Below are positions 15,562 to 24,387 of a DNA stretch of 64,000 nucleotides, piece by piece. Both the position numbers and the translations under genes were made by a program. The first letter of the stretch is position 1. The number at the start of each line of letters is the position of its first letter. The notes below the pieces were generated by a model. It ran no database searches. It was not told the origin of the DNA and worked only from the letters and a program-made list of their open reading frames with translations. Source of the stretch: Paenibacillus catalpae (GTDB lineage Bacteria > Bacillota > Bacilli > Paenibacillales > Paenibacillaceae); NCBI RefSeq assembly GCF_900112695.1, contig NZ_FOMT01000006.1:548148-612147 (forward strand). The letters run 5' to 3'.

Positions 15562-17295
15562 ATGCGTATTAATCACAACATTGCAGCTCTTAACACTTTG
15601 AGCTCGCTGAACAGCGCTTCTGCAGCACAAAGCAAATCCATGGAAAAACTGTCTTCCGGTCTTCGTATCAACCGTGCAGGTGACGATGCAGCTGGTCTGG
15701 CAATTTCCGAAAAAATGCGTGGCCAAATCCGCGGTCTGGACATGGCTGCTAAAAACGGTCAAGACGGTATCTCTTTGATCCAAACGGCTGAGGGCGCTTT
15801 GAACGAAACTCATAGCATCCTGCAACGTATGCGCGAGCTGGCTACACAATCCGCGAACGGTACGAATACGGATACTGACCGCTCGGCTCTGCAAGACGAA
15901 ATGAACCAATTGACTTCCGAAATCAACCGTATCGGCAATACAACTGAGTTCAATACTCAAAAATTGCTGAATGGCGGTATCGCTTCGAACGATGGTTCGA
16001 AAATTACTCAAGCTAAGAGCGCTGAAATTGTTGGTGCTACTACTTTCGCTGGTAATGCTGATGTTACGGGACTTACTTCTGCAACAATTAAAGTTGATGG
16101 TACTACATTTGATATTACATCTGTACTCGATAAAGATTTCAGCGTAGCTGGCCCCCCTGCTACAGCTATCACTAAAGATCAATTAATCGACCAATTGAAA
16201 AATGTAACTGCTGGCGGAGTTAAATTGTCTGATCTCGTTGACATTAAAGACAACGGTACAGCACTTACTTTCACAGCTAAATCTAAAGGCGATACAAGCA
16301 GCATTACTATTACTGCAGATGACGACGATGCAGCTGTAATGTTAGGTTTCGCTAACGCAGCAGCGACTGGTACGGAAGTTAAAGGTACACCAACAACTGT
16401 TGAGCGTCATGGTCTTGAAGGTTCCACAGCTGTAGACGGCACAGATGTTACAATTGCCGCTAATTCCACATTTAAGGTTACTGTTGGTACGGATAGCGCG
16501 GTTGAAATTAATCTGGGACCTAACGCTAAAACTTACGACACTAGTAACACTGACGCTAATATTGCAAAAGCAGCGACAGCTGATCTGGTAAAAGATCTGA
16601 ACGCAGCATTGCAAAAAGCTGGCCTTGATGGCAAAGTAACGGCTTCTGTTTCGGATGATAATAAAATTCAGTTTATTTCCGAAAATGGAAAAGATATTAA
16701 ACTCGAAAATGGAACTGGTGCTCCTCTAACTGCTGTTGGATTCACAGGTACTTCAGGTACACCTGGTGACCTTGAAGCTGTTGGTAACATCGAACAAGTA
16801 GTTGGACCTGGCGCTCAAGGCTCTGGCTTCTCCACTAAATTCCAGATCGGTGCAAACTCCGGCCAATCGATGTCCTTGACAATCGCTGACATGCGTTCCG
16901 CTGCACTCGGTATCACTGGTAACGCTGGTCAAGCTGGCTTCACTACTGCTAACTCCGTTACTAACGGAACTAACGACGTGAAATCCGAAGCTGCTCTTAA
17001 TATCTCGACCAAAGAAGGCGCTTCTTCCGCAATTAAAGTTTTGGACTCGGCTATTAGCTCCGTATCCGGCGAACGTTCCAAACTTGGTGCTGTTCAAAAC
17101 CGTCTGGAGCACACGATCAACAACCTGGGTACAGCTTCCGAGAACCTGACTGCTGCCGAATCCCGTATCCGTGACGTTGACATGGCGAAAGAAATGATGG
17201 AGCAAACGAAGAACTCGATCCTTGCACAAGCTGCTCAAGCTATGCTTGCTCAAGCGAACCAACAGCCGCAAGGCGTACTTCAACTTCTCCGTTAA
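15562..17295 (+). CDS. hag: Flagellin
   Basis: 577-aa filament protein, far longer than the roughly 304-aa B. subtilis Hag. The D0/D1 N-terminus (residues 1-150; MRINHNIAALNTL, LSSGLRINRAGDDAAGLAIS) and C-terminus (about 470-577; AESRIRDVDMAKEMMEQ, ending VLQLLR) are conserved. The extra length is a Thr/Val-rich beta domain (about 155-450) that would be exposed on the filament surface. Codon use at both ends is strongly biased, as expected for a highly expressed gene; the middle is less so. It has its own sigma-D promoter, CsrA sites and terminator. Confidence 0.97.
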   Translation: MRINHNIAALNTLSSLNSASAAQSKSMEKLSSGLRINRAGDDAAGLAISEKMRGQIRGLDMAAKNGQDGISLIQTAEGALNETHSILQRMRELATQSANGTNTDTDRSALQDEMNQLTSEINRIGNTTEFNTQKLLNGGIASNDGSKITQAKSAEIVGATTFAGNADVTGLTSATIKVDGTTFDITSVLDKDFSVAGPPATAITKDQLIDQLKNVTAGGVKLSDLVDIKDNGTALTFTAKSKGDTSSITITADDDDAAVMLGFANAAATGTEVKGTPTTVERHGLEGSTAVDGTDVTIAANSTFKVTVGTDSAVEINLGPNAKTYDTSNTDANIAKAATADLVKDLNAALQKAGLDGKVTASVSDDNKIQFISENGKDIKLENGTGAPLTAVGFTGTSGTPGDLEAVGNIEQVVGPGAQGSGFSTKFQIGANSGQSMSLTIADMRSAALGITGNAGQAGFTTANSVTNGTNDVKSEAALNISTKEGASSAIKVLDSAISSVSGERSKLGAVQNRLEHTINNLGTASENLTAAESRIRDVDMAKEMMEQTKNSILAQAAQAMLAQANQQPQGVLQLLR

Positions 17296-17314
17296 TTTTT
17301 AACCATTACGGAAT

Positions 17315-17350
17315 AAAGAGAGACCTTAGGCGACTAAGGTCTCTTTTTTA
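17315..17350 (+). terminator. Terminator of hag
   Basis: AAAGAGACCTTAG and CTAAGGTCTCTTT form a 13-bp perfect stem with a GCGA loop, followed by a T-run. Confidence 0.95.
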
Positions 17351-17377
17351 ATAGGGTTTACTTGCAATGTACCTATA

Positions 17378-17403
17378 ATAATCGCTTTTTAATATGCCGA
17401 TAT
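17378..17403 (+). promoter_or_regulatory. Sigma-D-type promoter of flaG-fliDST
   Basis: GCCGATAT at 17396-17403 is a perfect sigma-D -10. The -35 is weak: TAAT-like text lies at 17376-17382 instead of TAAA. It lies 37 bp before flaG. Confidence 0.65.
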
Positions 17404-17439
17404 AATAGGTAACATCAATCTGGCAGGAGGAAAATTCGG

Positions 17440-17865
17440 ATGAGTTCAAATCTATCTATCTCAGGATCGAATTTTCCATCGGAACGAATTTCGGCATCCG
17501 AAGCACCAAAGAGTATTCCTAGCAAAGAAGCGTATGCGGAAACTTCGGTACAGATGGAAGCGGCTGTTCAAGGAACACGTACCTATACAAGCTTTGAAGA
17601 TGTGAAACTGGCTGAGATGCAAGGCGAGAAGATCAGCGTTGGAGAGCAGCAGTTATTCAAAAATATCGAGCAGGCTGTTAAAGCTATGCGGGGAAGACCA
17701 ACAGAACTGCAGTTTGATGTGCATAAGCAAACCCATCTTGTTGCGGTGAAGGTCAAGGACAAGGAAACGGGGGAAGTATTGCGCGAAATCCCTCCAGAGA
17801 AGTCGCTTGATTTTATTGCAAAGCTATGGGAAATGGCAGGTTTAATTGTTGACGAGAAAAGGTAA
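17440..17865 (+). CDS. flaG: FlaG family protein
   Basis: 141-aa FlaG (YvyC type). The N-terminal half is low-complexity and polar. The C-terminal half has the FlaG core: LQFDVHKQTHLVAVKVKD, then TGEVLREIPPEKSLDFIAKLWEMAGL. FlaG influences filament length or assembly in several bacteria; its mechanism is not established. GGCAGGAGGA precedes ATG 17440. It heads an operon with fliD, fliS and fliT. Confidence 0.9.
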   Translation: MSSNLSISGSNFPSERISASEAPKSIPSKEAYAETSVQMEAAVQGTRTYTSFEDVKLAEMQGEKISVGEQQLFKNIEQAVKAMRGRPTELQFDVHKQTHLVAVKVKDKETGEVLREIPPEKSLDFIAKLWEMAGLIVDEKR

Positions 17866-17883
17866 TGATCAGGAGGGATTAAA

Positions 17884-19665
17884 GTGACTTTACGTGTAAC
17901 CGGTTTAGCATCTGGCATGGACTATGAAAGCATGATTAAACAGATCATGGATGCCCAGCGTGTGCCACTTGATAAGCTCAACCAGAAGAAACAGATTAAC
18001 CAGTGGAAGCAAGATGATTATCGGACGCTGAACAACAAGATACTGGATTTCAAAAATGCTGCATTCGACATGAAGCTGCAATCCGGTTACTTAACGAAAA
18101 CGGCATCCTCTTCTAATACGAGTGTAGCAACGGTAACAGGCTCAGCAACGGCGATCGAAGGGTCGTACACTTTGCAAGTTCAGCAGTTGGCAAAGGCAGC
18201 GTCATTGAAAAGCGGAACTTTATCAGGAGCTGCAATTGGTAAGGATACGACGATAACCGTCAATGGCGTAAATATTGAGCTTAAGAGCTCAGATACTTAC
18301 CAGGATCTTGCCAATAAGATCAATGCGGAATCTGTAAAAACAGGGGTAAAAGTAGCTTACGACTCTACCCTGAAAACAATGTTCTTCTCATCTACTAAAA
18401 CAGGCACAAGTGCAGATATTGATCTGAGAGGTGCGGATATTGGACAGATCTTAAACCTCTCTACATCAACAACAGCTGCAACCACGACAGGCAATGTTAA
18501 GCTGGCATCTGATACTTCATTAGCTTCCTTAGCAGGTAAATCCATTTCTCTTACAATTAGTGGTCAAGAATATAAGTTTGATATTACCGCCACAACAAAA
18601 GTTGGAGATTTGGTTGCGAAGATGAATGATTCGCTGAAGAATACCGGAGTCTCGGTATCCTTGAATAAGGATGGCTACCTGGCGATTGACAACCCGGATA
18701 AAAGCAAAGCAATTGATTTCAATACGGGTTCTGCTACAGAAGTATTGGATGCTTTGGGGTTGACTGGTGCTACGCCTGTAGATGCTGGGCCATCCATTTA
18801 TAAAGCAGGCCAGAACGCTAAAGTATTGTTTAATGGCGTAGCCGGTGAATACGATTCAAACACCTTTACAATAGCTGGCCTTAGCATTACAGCAAAGGCG
18901 GAAGGCGCCGATGTAACAAACGTTAATGTTACGCAGGACACGGATTCCGTCTTTAACAAGATTAAAACTTTCGTGGATAAGTACAACGAGCTGATCAGTT
19001 CCATTAACTCGGAGCTAACTGAGGAGAAATACCGCAATTTTGCTCCGCTGACCGACGCTCAGAAGAAAGAAATGACTGACGATCAGATTAAGCAATGGGA
19101 AGATAAAGCAAAGAGCGGTATGCTTGCGAATGATTCCATTCTGAGCAGCAGCTTGTATAAAATGAGAGATGCCTTGTCTTCATCCGTTAGTGGTCTAGCT
19201 TCCGGAACATTAAAAAGCTTATCCGATATCGGGATATCCAGCTCTTTAATTAGTGGTACATCGATTAGCGGCAGCTATATGGACAAAGGTAAGCTTTATA
19301 TCGATGAAACCAAACTCAAACAGATGCTTTCCGAGAAACCGGATGAAGTGATGTCTTTATTTACGACTGACGATAAAGATGATAAGACCCCTGCAGGGGA
19401 TGGGATTGCTACTCGTTTGTATAATCAGGCAAGTGCGATTTTCAGCCAGATCGTTGAAAAAGCAGGAGCGACCACATCCGTTAAAAATACTTATTTACTG
19501 GGTAAAGAGTCACTCGACTTAGACAAGCAGATCTCAACTCTACAAACCCGGTTGGCTGACATGGAAGACCGTTATTATGCTCAGTTTACTCAGATGGAAA
19601 AATACATCAGTCAGATGAACTCTCGGAGCACGAGCCTGGCATCGCTGCTTAATTCAGGAGGCTAA
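17884..19665 (+). CDS. fliD: Flagellar filament cap FliD
   Basis: 593-aa filament-capping protein (HAP2) that helps insert flagellin subunits at the tip. The N-terminal FliD_N region starts with RVTGLASGMDYESMIKQIMD and continues through a conserved coiled-coil segment. A flagellin-IN-like motif lies near residues 120-200. The C-terminal helix (LQTRLADMEDRYYAQFTQME, then YISQMNSRSTSL) is typical. Start GTG 17884 follows CAGGAGGG. fliS begins 3 nt after the stop, showing translational coupling. Confidence 0.95.
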   Translation: MTLRVTGLASGMDYESMIKQIMDAQRVPLDKLNQKKQINQWKQDDYRTLNNKILDFKNAAFDMKLQSGYLTKTASSSNTSVATVTGSATAIEGSYTLQVQQLAKAASLKSGTLSGAAIGKDTTITVNGVNIELKSSDTYQDLANKINAESVKTGVKVAYDSTLKTMFFSSTKTGTSADIDLRGADIGQILNLSTSTTAATTTGNVKLASDTSLASLAGKSISLTISGQEYKFDITATTKVGDLVAKMNDSLKNTGVSVSLNKDGYLAIDNPDKSKAIDFNTGSATEVLDALGLTGATPVDAGPSIYKAGQNAKVLFNGVAGEYDSNTFTIAGLSITAKAEGADVTNVNVTQDTDSVFNKIKTFVDKYNELISSINSELTEEKYRNFAPLTDAQKKEMTDDQIKQWEDKAKSGMLANDSILSSSLYKMRDALSSSVSGLASGTLKSLSDIGISSSLISGTSISGSYMDKGKLYIDETKLKQMLSEKPDEVMSLFTTDDKDDKTPAGDGIATRLYNQASAIFSQIVEKAGATTSVKNTYLLGKESLDLDKQISTLQTRLADMEDRYYAQFTQMEKYISQMNSRSTSLASLLNSGG

Positions 19666-19668
19666 ACT

Positions 19669-20094
19669 ATGCAATACCAACCGCGCAATCCATACATGCA
19701 GACCTCGGTTCAAACGGCTAATCCGGCTGCTTTGCTTATTATGCTTTATGACGGGGCGATTCGCTTCTGCCGTCAAGGCATTGAGGCGATTAAAGAGCAG
19801 CGGAATGCGGATGCACATACGAGTCTGATGAAGACACAGGATATTATTAGCGAGTTCATTATTACGCTGGATCGCTCGAACCCGGTATCGGAAAGCCTGC
19901 TGCTGCTTTACGATTACTTCAAACAACGGCTTATCGAAGCGAATACCCAGAAGAACGCCGAACCGGCCGAGGAAGTGCTTGAGCACTTGCTTGATCTGAA
20001 GGCAACATGGGTGGAAGCGGCCAAACAAGTCAATCAGATGGCGGGACAAGCTAATGGAAGCTCTTTTACAGCGACTCATTCAACTGTCGTCTAA
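19669..20094 (+). CDS. fliS: Flagellin export chaperone FliS
   Basis: 141-aa four-helix chaperone that binds the flagellin C-terminus in the cytosol. Typical start NPYMQTSVQTANPAALLIML, then LYDGAIRFCRQGIEAI. In B. subtilis it also joins the Hag-FliW-CsrA homeostasis circuit. Start ATG 19669, with CAGGAGG just upstream inside the end of fliD. Its last 41 nt overlap the next gene in another frame. Confidence 0.95.
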   Translation: MQYQPRNPYMQTSVQTANPAALLIMLYDGAIRFCRQGIEAIKEQRNADAHTSLMKTQDIISEFIITLDRSNPVSESLLLLYDYFKQRLIEANTQKNAEPAEEVLEHLLDLKATWVEAAKQVNQMAGQANGSSFTATHSTVV

Positions 20095-20392
20095 TTTGGT
20101 TGAGCGGTTGGACAATGCCGACCTGGAGCAGTTCGACGAATATATGCGGCAGCGAGAAGAACTGTTCAAGGAACTGGAACAAATGGAACTTCCTATGGAG
20201 CAAATGGCCGTGCTGCGCCTGGAAGCGGACCGTTTAATTTCCATGGAGTCCGTCATCGTTGCTAGAATGGTTACTCTCCGTGACGAGGCGAGGCAGCAAT
20301 GGGATAAAATCCAGCAGGGGCGCCGTTCTCAGGCAAGATATGACTCGGCATACGGCGGCGGAGACAGCCTCTTTTTTGATGCTAAAAGGTAG
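20054..20392 (+). CDS. fliT: FliT-like flagellar protein
   Basis: 112 aa, almost all helix with a glutamate-rich middle (RQREELFKELEQMELPMEQ). Position directly after fliS, overlapping it by 41 nt, and the size match FliT, which chaperones FliD in other flagellated bacteria. Sequence conservation of FliT is low, so the name rests mainly on context. The C-terminal tail (YGGGDSLFFDAKR) is not helical. Confidence 0.75.
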   Translation: MEALLQRLIQLSSNLVERLDNADLEQFDEYMRQREELFKELEQMELPMEQMAVLRLEADRLISMESVIVARMVTLRDEARQQWDKIQQGRRSQARYDSAYGGGDSLFFDAKR

Positions 20393-20437
20393 TTTTTGAG
20401 GCGATTTAAAAATTATGAATTCGCTTACATGGAAATA

Positions 20438-20467
20438 TTGACAATAGTGTGTCAATGATGGTATATT
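20438..20467 (+). promoter_or_regulatory. Sigma-A promoter of the cold-shock gene
   Basis: TTGACA (20438-20443) and TATATT (20462-20467) are separated by 18 bp. TTGACA is also the left arm of an inverted repeat, TTGACA-N6-TGTCAA (20438-20455), which could be an operator. A leader of about 60 nt follows. Confidence 0.75.
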
Positions 20468-20533
20468 CGACTTGTGGGCCATAACATATCTTAGACGCCT
20501 CACAGTATTTGAAGATGAAGGGACTGTTTATGT

Positions 20534-20731
20534 ATGCAAGGTAAAGTTAAATGGTTTAACGCAGAGAAGGGTTACGGATTTATTGAGACTGAACAAGGCG
20601 GCGACGTATTCGTTCATTTCTCCGCAATCCAAGCCGAAGGCTTCAAAACTCTCGAAGAAGGCCAAGCGGTCGAATTCGACATCGTAGAAGGCGCTCGCGG
20701 TCCACAAGCTGCAAACGTAGTCAAACTGTAA
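20534..20731 (+). CDS. Cold-shock protein
   Basis: 65-aa CSD/OB-fold nucleic-acid chaperone. The RNP1 motif (KGYGFIE) and RNP2 motif (VFVHFSAI) are both present, and length is typical of CspB, CspC or CspD. The leader of about 60 nt may contribute to cold regulation, as in other csp genes; this is inferred. An in-frame ATG does not exist further upstream. It has its own promoter and terminator, so it is a single-gene unit between the flagellar cluster and hpf. Confidence 0.96.
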   Translation: MQGKVKWFNAEKGYGFIETEQGGDVFVHFSAIQAEGFKTLEEGQAVEFDIVEGARGPQAANVVKL

Positions 20732-20788
20732 TCATCTAGGCTGACTCATCAGCCACATTATATGGTTCGATTGACAAGTGCCTATTCT

Positions 20789-20820
20789 AAGCTCCGGGAA
20801 ACCGGGGCTTTTCATTTTTT
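20789..20820 (+). terminator. Terminator of the cold-shock gene
   Basis: AAGCTCCGG and CCGGGGCTT form a 9-bp stem (one mismatch) with a GAAA-type loop, followed by TTCATTTTTTT. Confidence 0.85.
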
Positions 20821-20935
20821 TATCCCCTTTTCATCCATACTGTCACACAGCTAGTCCCCTTATTAATGAAGAAAAAATTTCAGGCAGATCCTTCGAAAAT
20901 ATTATCTGAAAATTCACAATAAATAAAAAACTATT

Positions 20936-20964
20936 TTGAATTAGGTTCCTGCATATGTTATAAT
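20936..20964 (+). promoter_or_regulatory. Sigma-A promoter of hpf
   Basis: TTGAAT (20936-20941), 17 bp, TATAAT (20959-20964). The start codon lies 27 bp downstream, with AAAGGAGG in between. In B. subtilis the hpf gene also has sigma-B and sigma-H promoters; I saw no convincing match. Confidence 0.8.
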
Positions 20965-20990
20965 AAGAGTACGTAAAGGAGGAATGCCCC

Positions 20991-21539
20991 ATGAAATACA
21001 TCATTCGAGGTCATCGTTTTCAAGTGACAGAAGCTTTACGAGAGTATGCTGTGAAGAAGATCAGTCGACTGGAAAAGTATTTTGAAGCACCTGCCTCCGA
21101 AACAACCGTTACGATGTCTGTAACCAAAGGCAAACACGCTGTGGAAGTCACAATCCCGCTGGTTGGCGTTATGCTGAGGGCGGAAGACAAGAGCGAGGAT
21201 ATGTATTCCTCAATTGATGTCGTGGTGGACAAACTGGAACGTCAAATTCGCAAACATAAGACCAAAATCAACCGAAAGTTCCGTCATGAGAGCGGTGTCA
21301 AATCGCTGTTTAAGGAAGGGGCCGGTCAAACAGCCGTATCCGTTATGGATGAGGAAGATGAACTTGAGCTCGTCCGGACGAAGCGCTTCATGCTGAAGCC
21401 GATGGACGTTGAGGAAGCGATTTTGCAAATGAACATGGTTGGACATAACTTCTTCGTATTTTCCAATGTCGATAATAAGGAAGTGAACGTTGTCTACAAA
21501 CGCAGCGACGGGAAGTATGGGCTGATCGAGCAAGTATAA
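20991..21539 (+). CDS. hpf: Ribosome hibernation promoting factor, long form
   Basis: 182-aa long HPF (YvyD). The N-terminal domain (residues 1-98, MKYIIRGHRFQVTEALREY) binds the 30S decoding region. The C-terminal domain (about 125-180; TKRFMLKPMDVEEAILQMNM, then GHNFFVF) dimerises to form 100S ribosomes in stationary phase. The linker is acidic (DEEDELELV). Start ATG 20991 after AAAGGAGG. It precedes secA as in B. subtilis. Confidence 0.96.
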   Translation: MKYIIRGHRFQVTEALREYAVKKISRLEKYFEAPASETTVTMSVTKGKHAVEVTIPLVGVMLRAEDKSEDMYSSIDVVVDKLERQIRKHKTKINRKFRHESGVKSLFKEGAGQTAVSVMDEEDELELVRTKRFMLKPMDVEEAILQMNMVGHNFFVFSNVDNKEVNVVYKRSDGKYGLIEQV

Positions 21540-21591
21540 TTCTGAAACCGGCCATAATAACTACACTTATACTTATAAAATTGAGAGCGAC

Positions 21592-21623
21592 GGCCTTTTC
21601 TCCGAACGGGGAAGAGGCCTTTT
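21592..21623 (+). terminator. Terminator of hpf
   Basis: GGCCTTTTCTCC and GGGGAAGAGGCC pair around GAAC with a mismatch, followed by TTTTAT. Confidence 0.8.
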
Positions 21624-21733
21624 ATATGAAAGTATACATGCTTATTGCTGGAAATGAACGCGATGCGTTGCGAGCGTCACTACAAACTGTTACAATTTAA
21701 GGCAAACAGGCGTATTTATGAAAGGGGAAGACC

Positions 21734-24241
21734 ATGCTCGGACTAGTGAAAAAAATATTCGGTGATGCGAACGAGCGCGAGGTCAAGCGTCTCACGCGAA
21801 CGGTAGAAGAAATTAACGGACTGGAGTCCTCGATAACTCCGCTCACGGACGAACAGCTGCGCAACAAAACCGAAGAATTCAAAGCACGTCTTGAAAAAGG
21901 CGAGAGCATTGATCAGATTTTGCCGGAAGCATTTGCGGTTGTCCGTGAAGCGTCGAAGCGTACGCTTGGCATGCGTCATTTTGACGTACAGCTGATGGGC
22001 GGTATGGTGCTCCATGAAGGCAAGATCGCGGAGATGAGAACCGGTGAAGGCAAGACGCTCGTTGCGACCCTTCCGACTTACTTGAACGCTTTGCAAGGCA
22101 AAGGCGTGCATGTTATCACGGTCAATGATTACCTTGCACAACGTGACAGTCAGATCATGGCTGCTCTTTATACTTTCCTCGGACTGACAGTCGGCTGTAA
22201 CCTGCACGGCTTGACGCATGAGGAGAAGCAAGAAGCTTATGCTTGCGATATTACTTACGGAACGAACAATGAGTTTGGTTTTGACTATTTGCGTGATAAC
22301 ATGGTGCTATACAAGGAGCAAATGGTTCAACGCCCGCTTTATTATGCCATTATTGACGAAGTGGACTCCATCCTGGTCGACGAAGCGCGTACTCCGCTTA
22401 TTATTTCCGGACAAGCACAAAAATCGACTGAGCTCTACTTTGCAGCTGACCGTTTCGTCAGCCGTTTGAAGCAAGAAGAGGATTATACGGTTGATATCAA
22501 GCTTCGTAACGTGACGCTGACAGAAGCAGGCGTTGAGAAGGCGGAGAAAGCCTTCGGCATCGAGAACTTATTCGATCATGCGAACGTAACGCTTAACCAC
22601 CATGTCCAGCAGGCGCTTAAAGCGCATGTCATCATGAAGCGCGACGTTGATTATGTCGTTAATGAAGATGAAGTTGTTATCGTTGACGAATTCACGGGCC
22701 GTCTGATGGCCGGCCGCCGCTACAGCGACGGTCTGCACCAAGCAATCGAAGCGAAAGAGCAGCTGAAGGTTCAGAACGAGAGCATGACGCTCGCAACGAT
22801 TACGTTCCAGAACTACTTCCGTATGTACCGCAAGCTGTCCGGCATGACCGGTACGGCGAAGACAGAGGAAGAGGAGTTCAAACGGATCTACGGTCTGGAA
22901 GTTATTCAAATTCCGACGAACCGTTCACTTATCCGTAAAGATTTGCAGGACGTTGTCTACAAATCCGAGAACGGCAAGTTTAAAGCCGTTGTCGAAGAGA
23001 TTGTGGAACGCCATAAAAATAACCAGCCTGTACTGGTTGGTACGATCTCCATCGAGAACTCCGAGAGATTAGCCGATATGCTGAAAAAACGCGGCGTCGC
23101 GCACAAAGTGCTGAATGCGAAGTTCCATGCGGAGGAAGCAGAGATTATTTCCCGCGCAGGTCAAGCTGGCGCGGTTACGATCGCTACCAACATGGCGGGA
23201 CGCGGTACGGATATTTTGCTTGGCGAAGGTGTCGCGGATCTGGGTGGTTTGCACATCATCGGTACAGAGCGCCATGAGAGCCGTCGTATCGACAACCAGC
23301 TGCGCGGTCGTGCCGGCCGTCAAGGCGACCCGGGCTCCTCGCAGTTCTATCTCTCCCTCGAGGATGAACTGATGCGCCGCTTTGGTGCGGAGAACATTAT
23401 GGGGATGATGGACCGTCTGGGCCTTGAAGAAGACCAGCCGATCGAGAGCCGCCTTATTACGCGTGCCGTTGAGTCCGCTCAGAAGCGCGTAGAGGGCAGC
23501 AACTTTGATACCCGTAAAGTCGTCCTCCAATATGACGACGTGATGAATCAGCAGCGTGAAGTCATCTACAAGCAGCGCCGTGACGTATTGTACTCGGAGA
23601 ACATCCGCGAAATCGTTATGGAGATGATCGTACCGGTTATCGAGCATGTGGTTGATGCCCATACCGAAGGCGATATTCCGGAAGAGTGGGATCTGCAGGA
23701 AATCGCGGATTACGCGAATTCGAACCTGGTGCCTGAAGATACCTTCAGCAAGGATGATCTGTGGGGCAAAGAGAAGGAAGATATCGTTGAGCTCATCAAG
23801 GGCAAAGTTGTCGCTTATTATGATGAGCGCGAAGCCGAGCTTGGCGCCGAGACGATGCGTGAATTCGAGAAGGTTGTCGTACTGCGCGCAGTAGACAGCA
23901 AATGGATGGATCACATCGATGCGATGGATCAGCTCCGTCAAGGTATCCACCTTCGTGCATACGGCGGTACGGATCCGCTTCGCGAGTACCAATTCGAAGG
24001 CTTCGAGATGTTCAAGGAAATGATCTACAGCATCCAGGAAGAAGTCGCGAAGTACATCATGAAGGCCCGCGTTGAAAGCAATCTGGAGCGTCAAGAGGTC
24101 GCGCAAGGCCAAACGACGACGAACAGTCCTGCTGAGGCCGAGAAGCGCCCTGCGAAACGTGAAGAGCGTACAGGACGCAACGATCTGTGCCCATGCGGCA
24201 GCGGCAAGAAGTATAAAATGTGCCATGGCATGGGTAAGTGA
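21734..24241 (+). CDS. secA: Preprotein translocase ATPase SecA
   Basis: 835-aa motor that pushes secretory proteins through SecYEG. Walker A lies in MRTGEGKTLVATLP (about residue 101). The DEAD-type box is IDEVDSILVDEARTPLIISG (about 207). NBD2 has TNMAGRGTDI and QLRGRAGRQGDPG. The protein ends in a zinc-binding SEC-C motif (CPCGSGKKYKMCH). Length matches SecA1 of Bacilli. ATG 21734 follows AAAGGGGAAG. A terminator follows, so prfB is separately controlled or read through. Confidence 0.98.
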   Translation: MLGLVKKIFGDANEREVKRLTRTVEEINGLESSITPLTDEQLRNKTEEFKARLEKGESIDQILPEAFAVVREASKRTLGMRHFDVQLMGGMVLHEGKIAEMRTGEGKTLVATLPTYLNALQGKGVHVITVNDYLAQRDSQIMAALYTFLGLTVGCNLHGLTHEEKQEAYACDITYGTNNEFGFDYLRDNMVLYKEQMVQRPLYYAIIDEVDSILVDEARTPLIISGQAQKSTELYFAADRFVSRLKQEEDYTVDIKLRNVTLTEAGVEKAEKAFGIENLFDHANVTLNHHVQQALKAHVIMKRDVDYVVNEDEVVIVDEFTGRLMAGRRYSDGLHQAIEAKEQLKVQNESMTLATITFQNYFRMYRKLSGMTGTAKTEEEEFKRIYGLEVIQIPTNRSLIRKDLQDVVYKSENGKFKAVVEEIVERHKNNQPVLVGTISIENSERLADMLKKRGVAHKVLNAKFHAEEAEIISRAGQAGAVTIATNMAGRGTDILLGEGVADLGGLHIIGTERHESRRIDNQLRGRAGRQGDPGSSQFYLSLEDELMRRFGAENIMGMMDRLGLEEDQPIESRLITRAVESAQKRVEGSNFDTRKVVLQYDDVMNQQREVIYKQRRDVLYSENIREIVMEMIVPVIEHVVDAHTEGDIPEEWDLQEIADYANSNLVPEDTFSKDDLWGKEKEDIVELIKGKVVAYYDEREAELGAETMREFEKVVVLRAVDSKWMDHIDAMDQLRQGIHLRAYGGTDPLREYQFEGFEMFKEMIYSIQEEVAKYIMKARVESNLERQEVAQGQTTTNSPAEAEKRPAKREERTGRNDLCPCGSGKKYKMCHGMGK

Positions 24242-24281
24242 CATTAGCCTTGCCATGCGCATAATGTAACATAACGGTTTG

Positions 24282-24322
24282 AACGCGCCGGTCTGCCCTT
24301 TGCGGCAGAACGGCGCGTTTTA
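24282..24322 (+). terminator. Terminator of secA
   Basis: AACGCGCCG and CGGCGCGTT form the outer stem and TCTGCC/GGCAGA the inner stem, followed by TTTA. It is strongly GC-paired with a short T-run. Confidence 0.8.
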
Positions 24323-24387
24323 TGCGGTCTAAGCGGATTTGATGAAGCAGGGCCGCGCATACTTAATTTTGAGGTGAAGCTAACGCT

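Noticed and set aside
23069..24262. Minus-strand frame of 397 aa across secA
   Set aside because: Antisense of SecA; no recognisable protein pattern.
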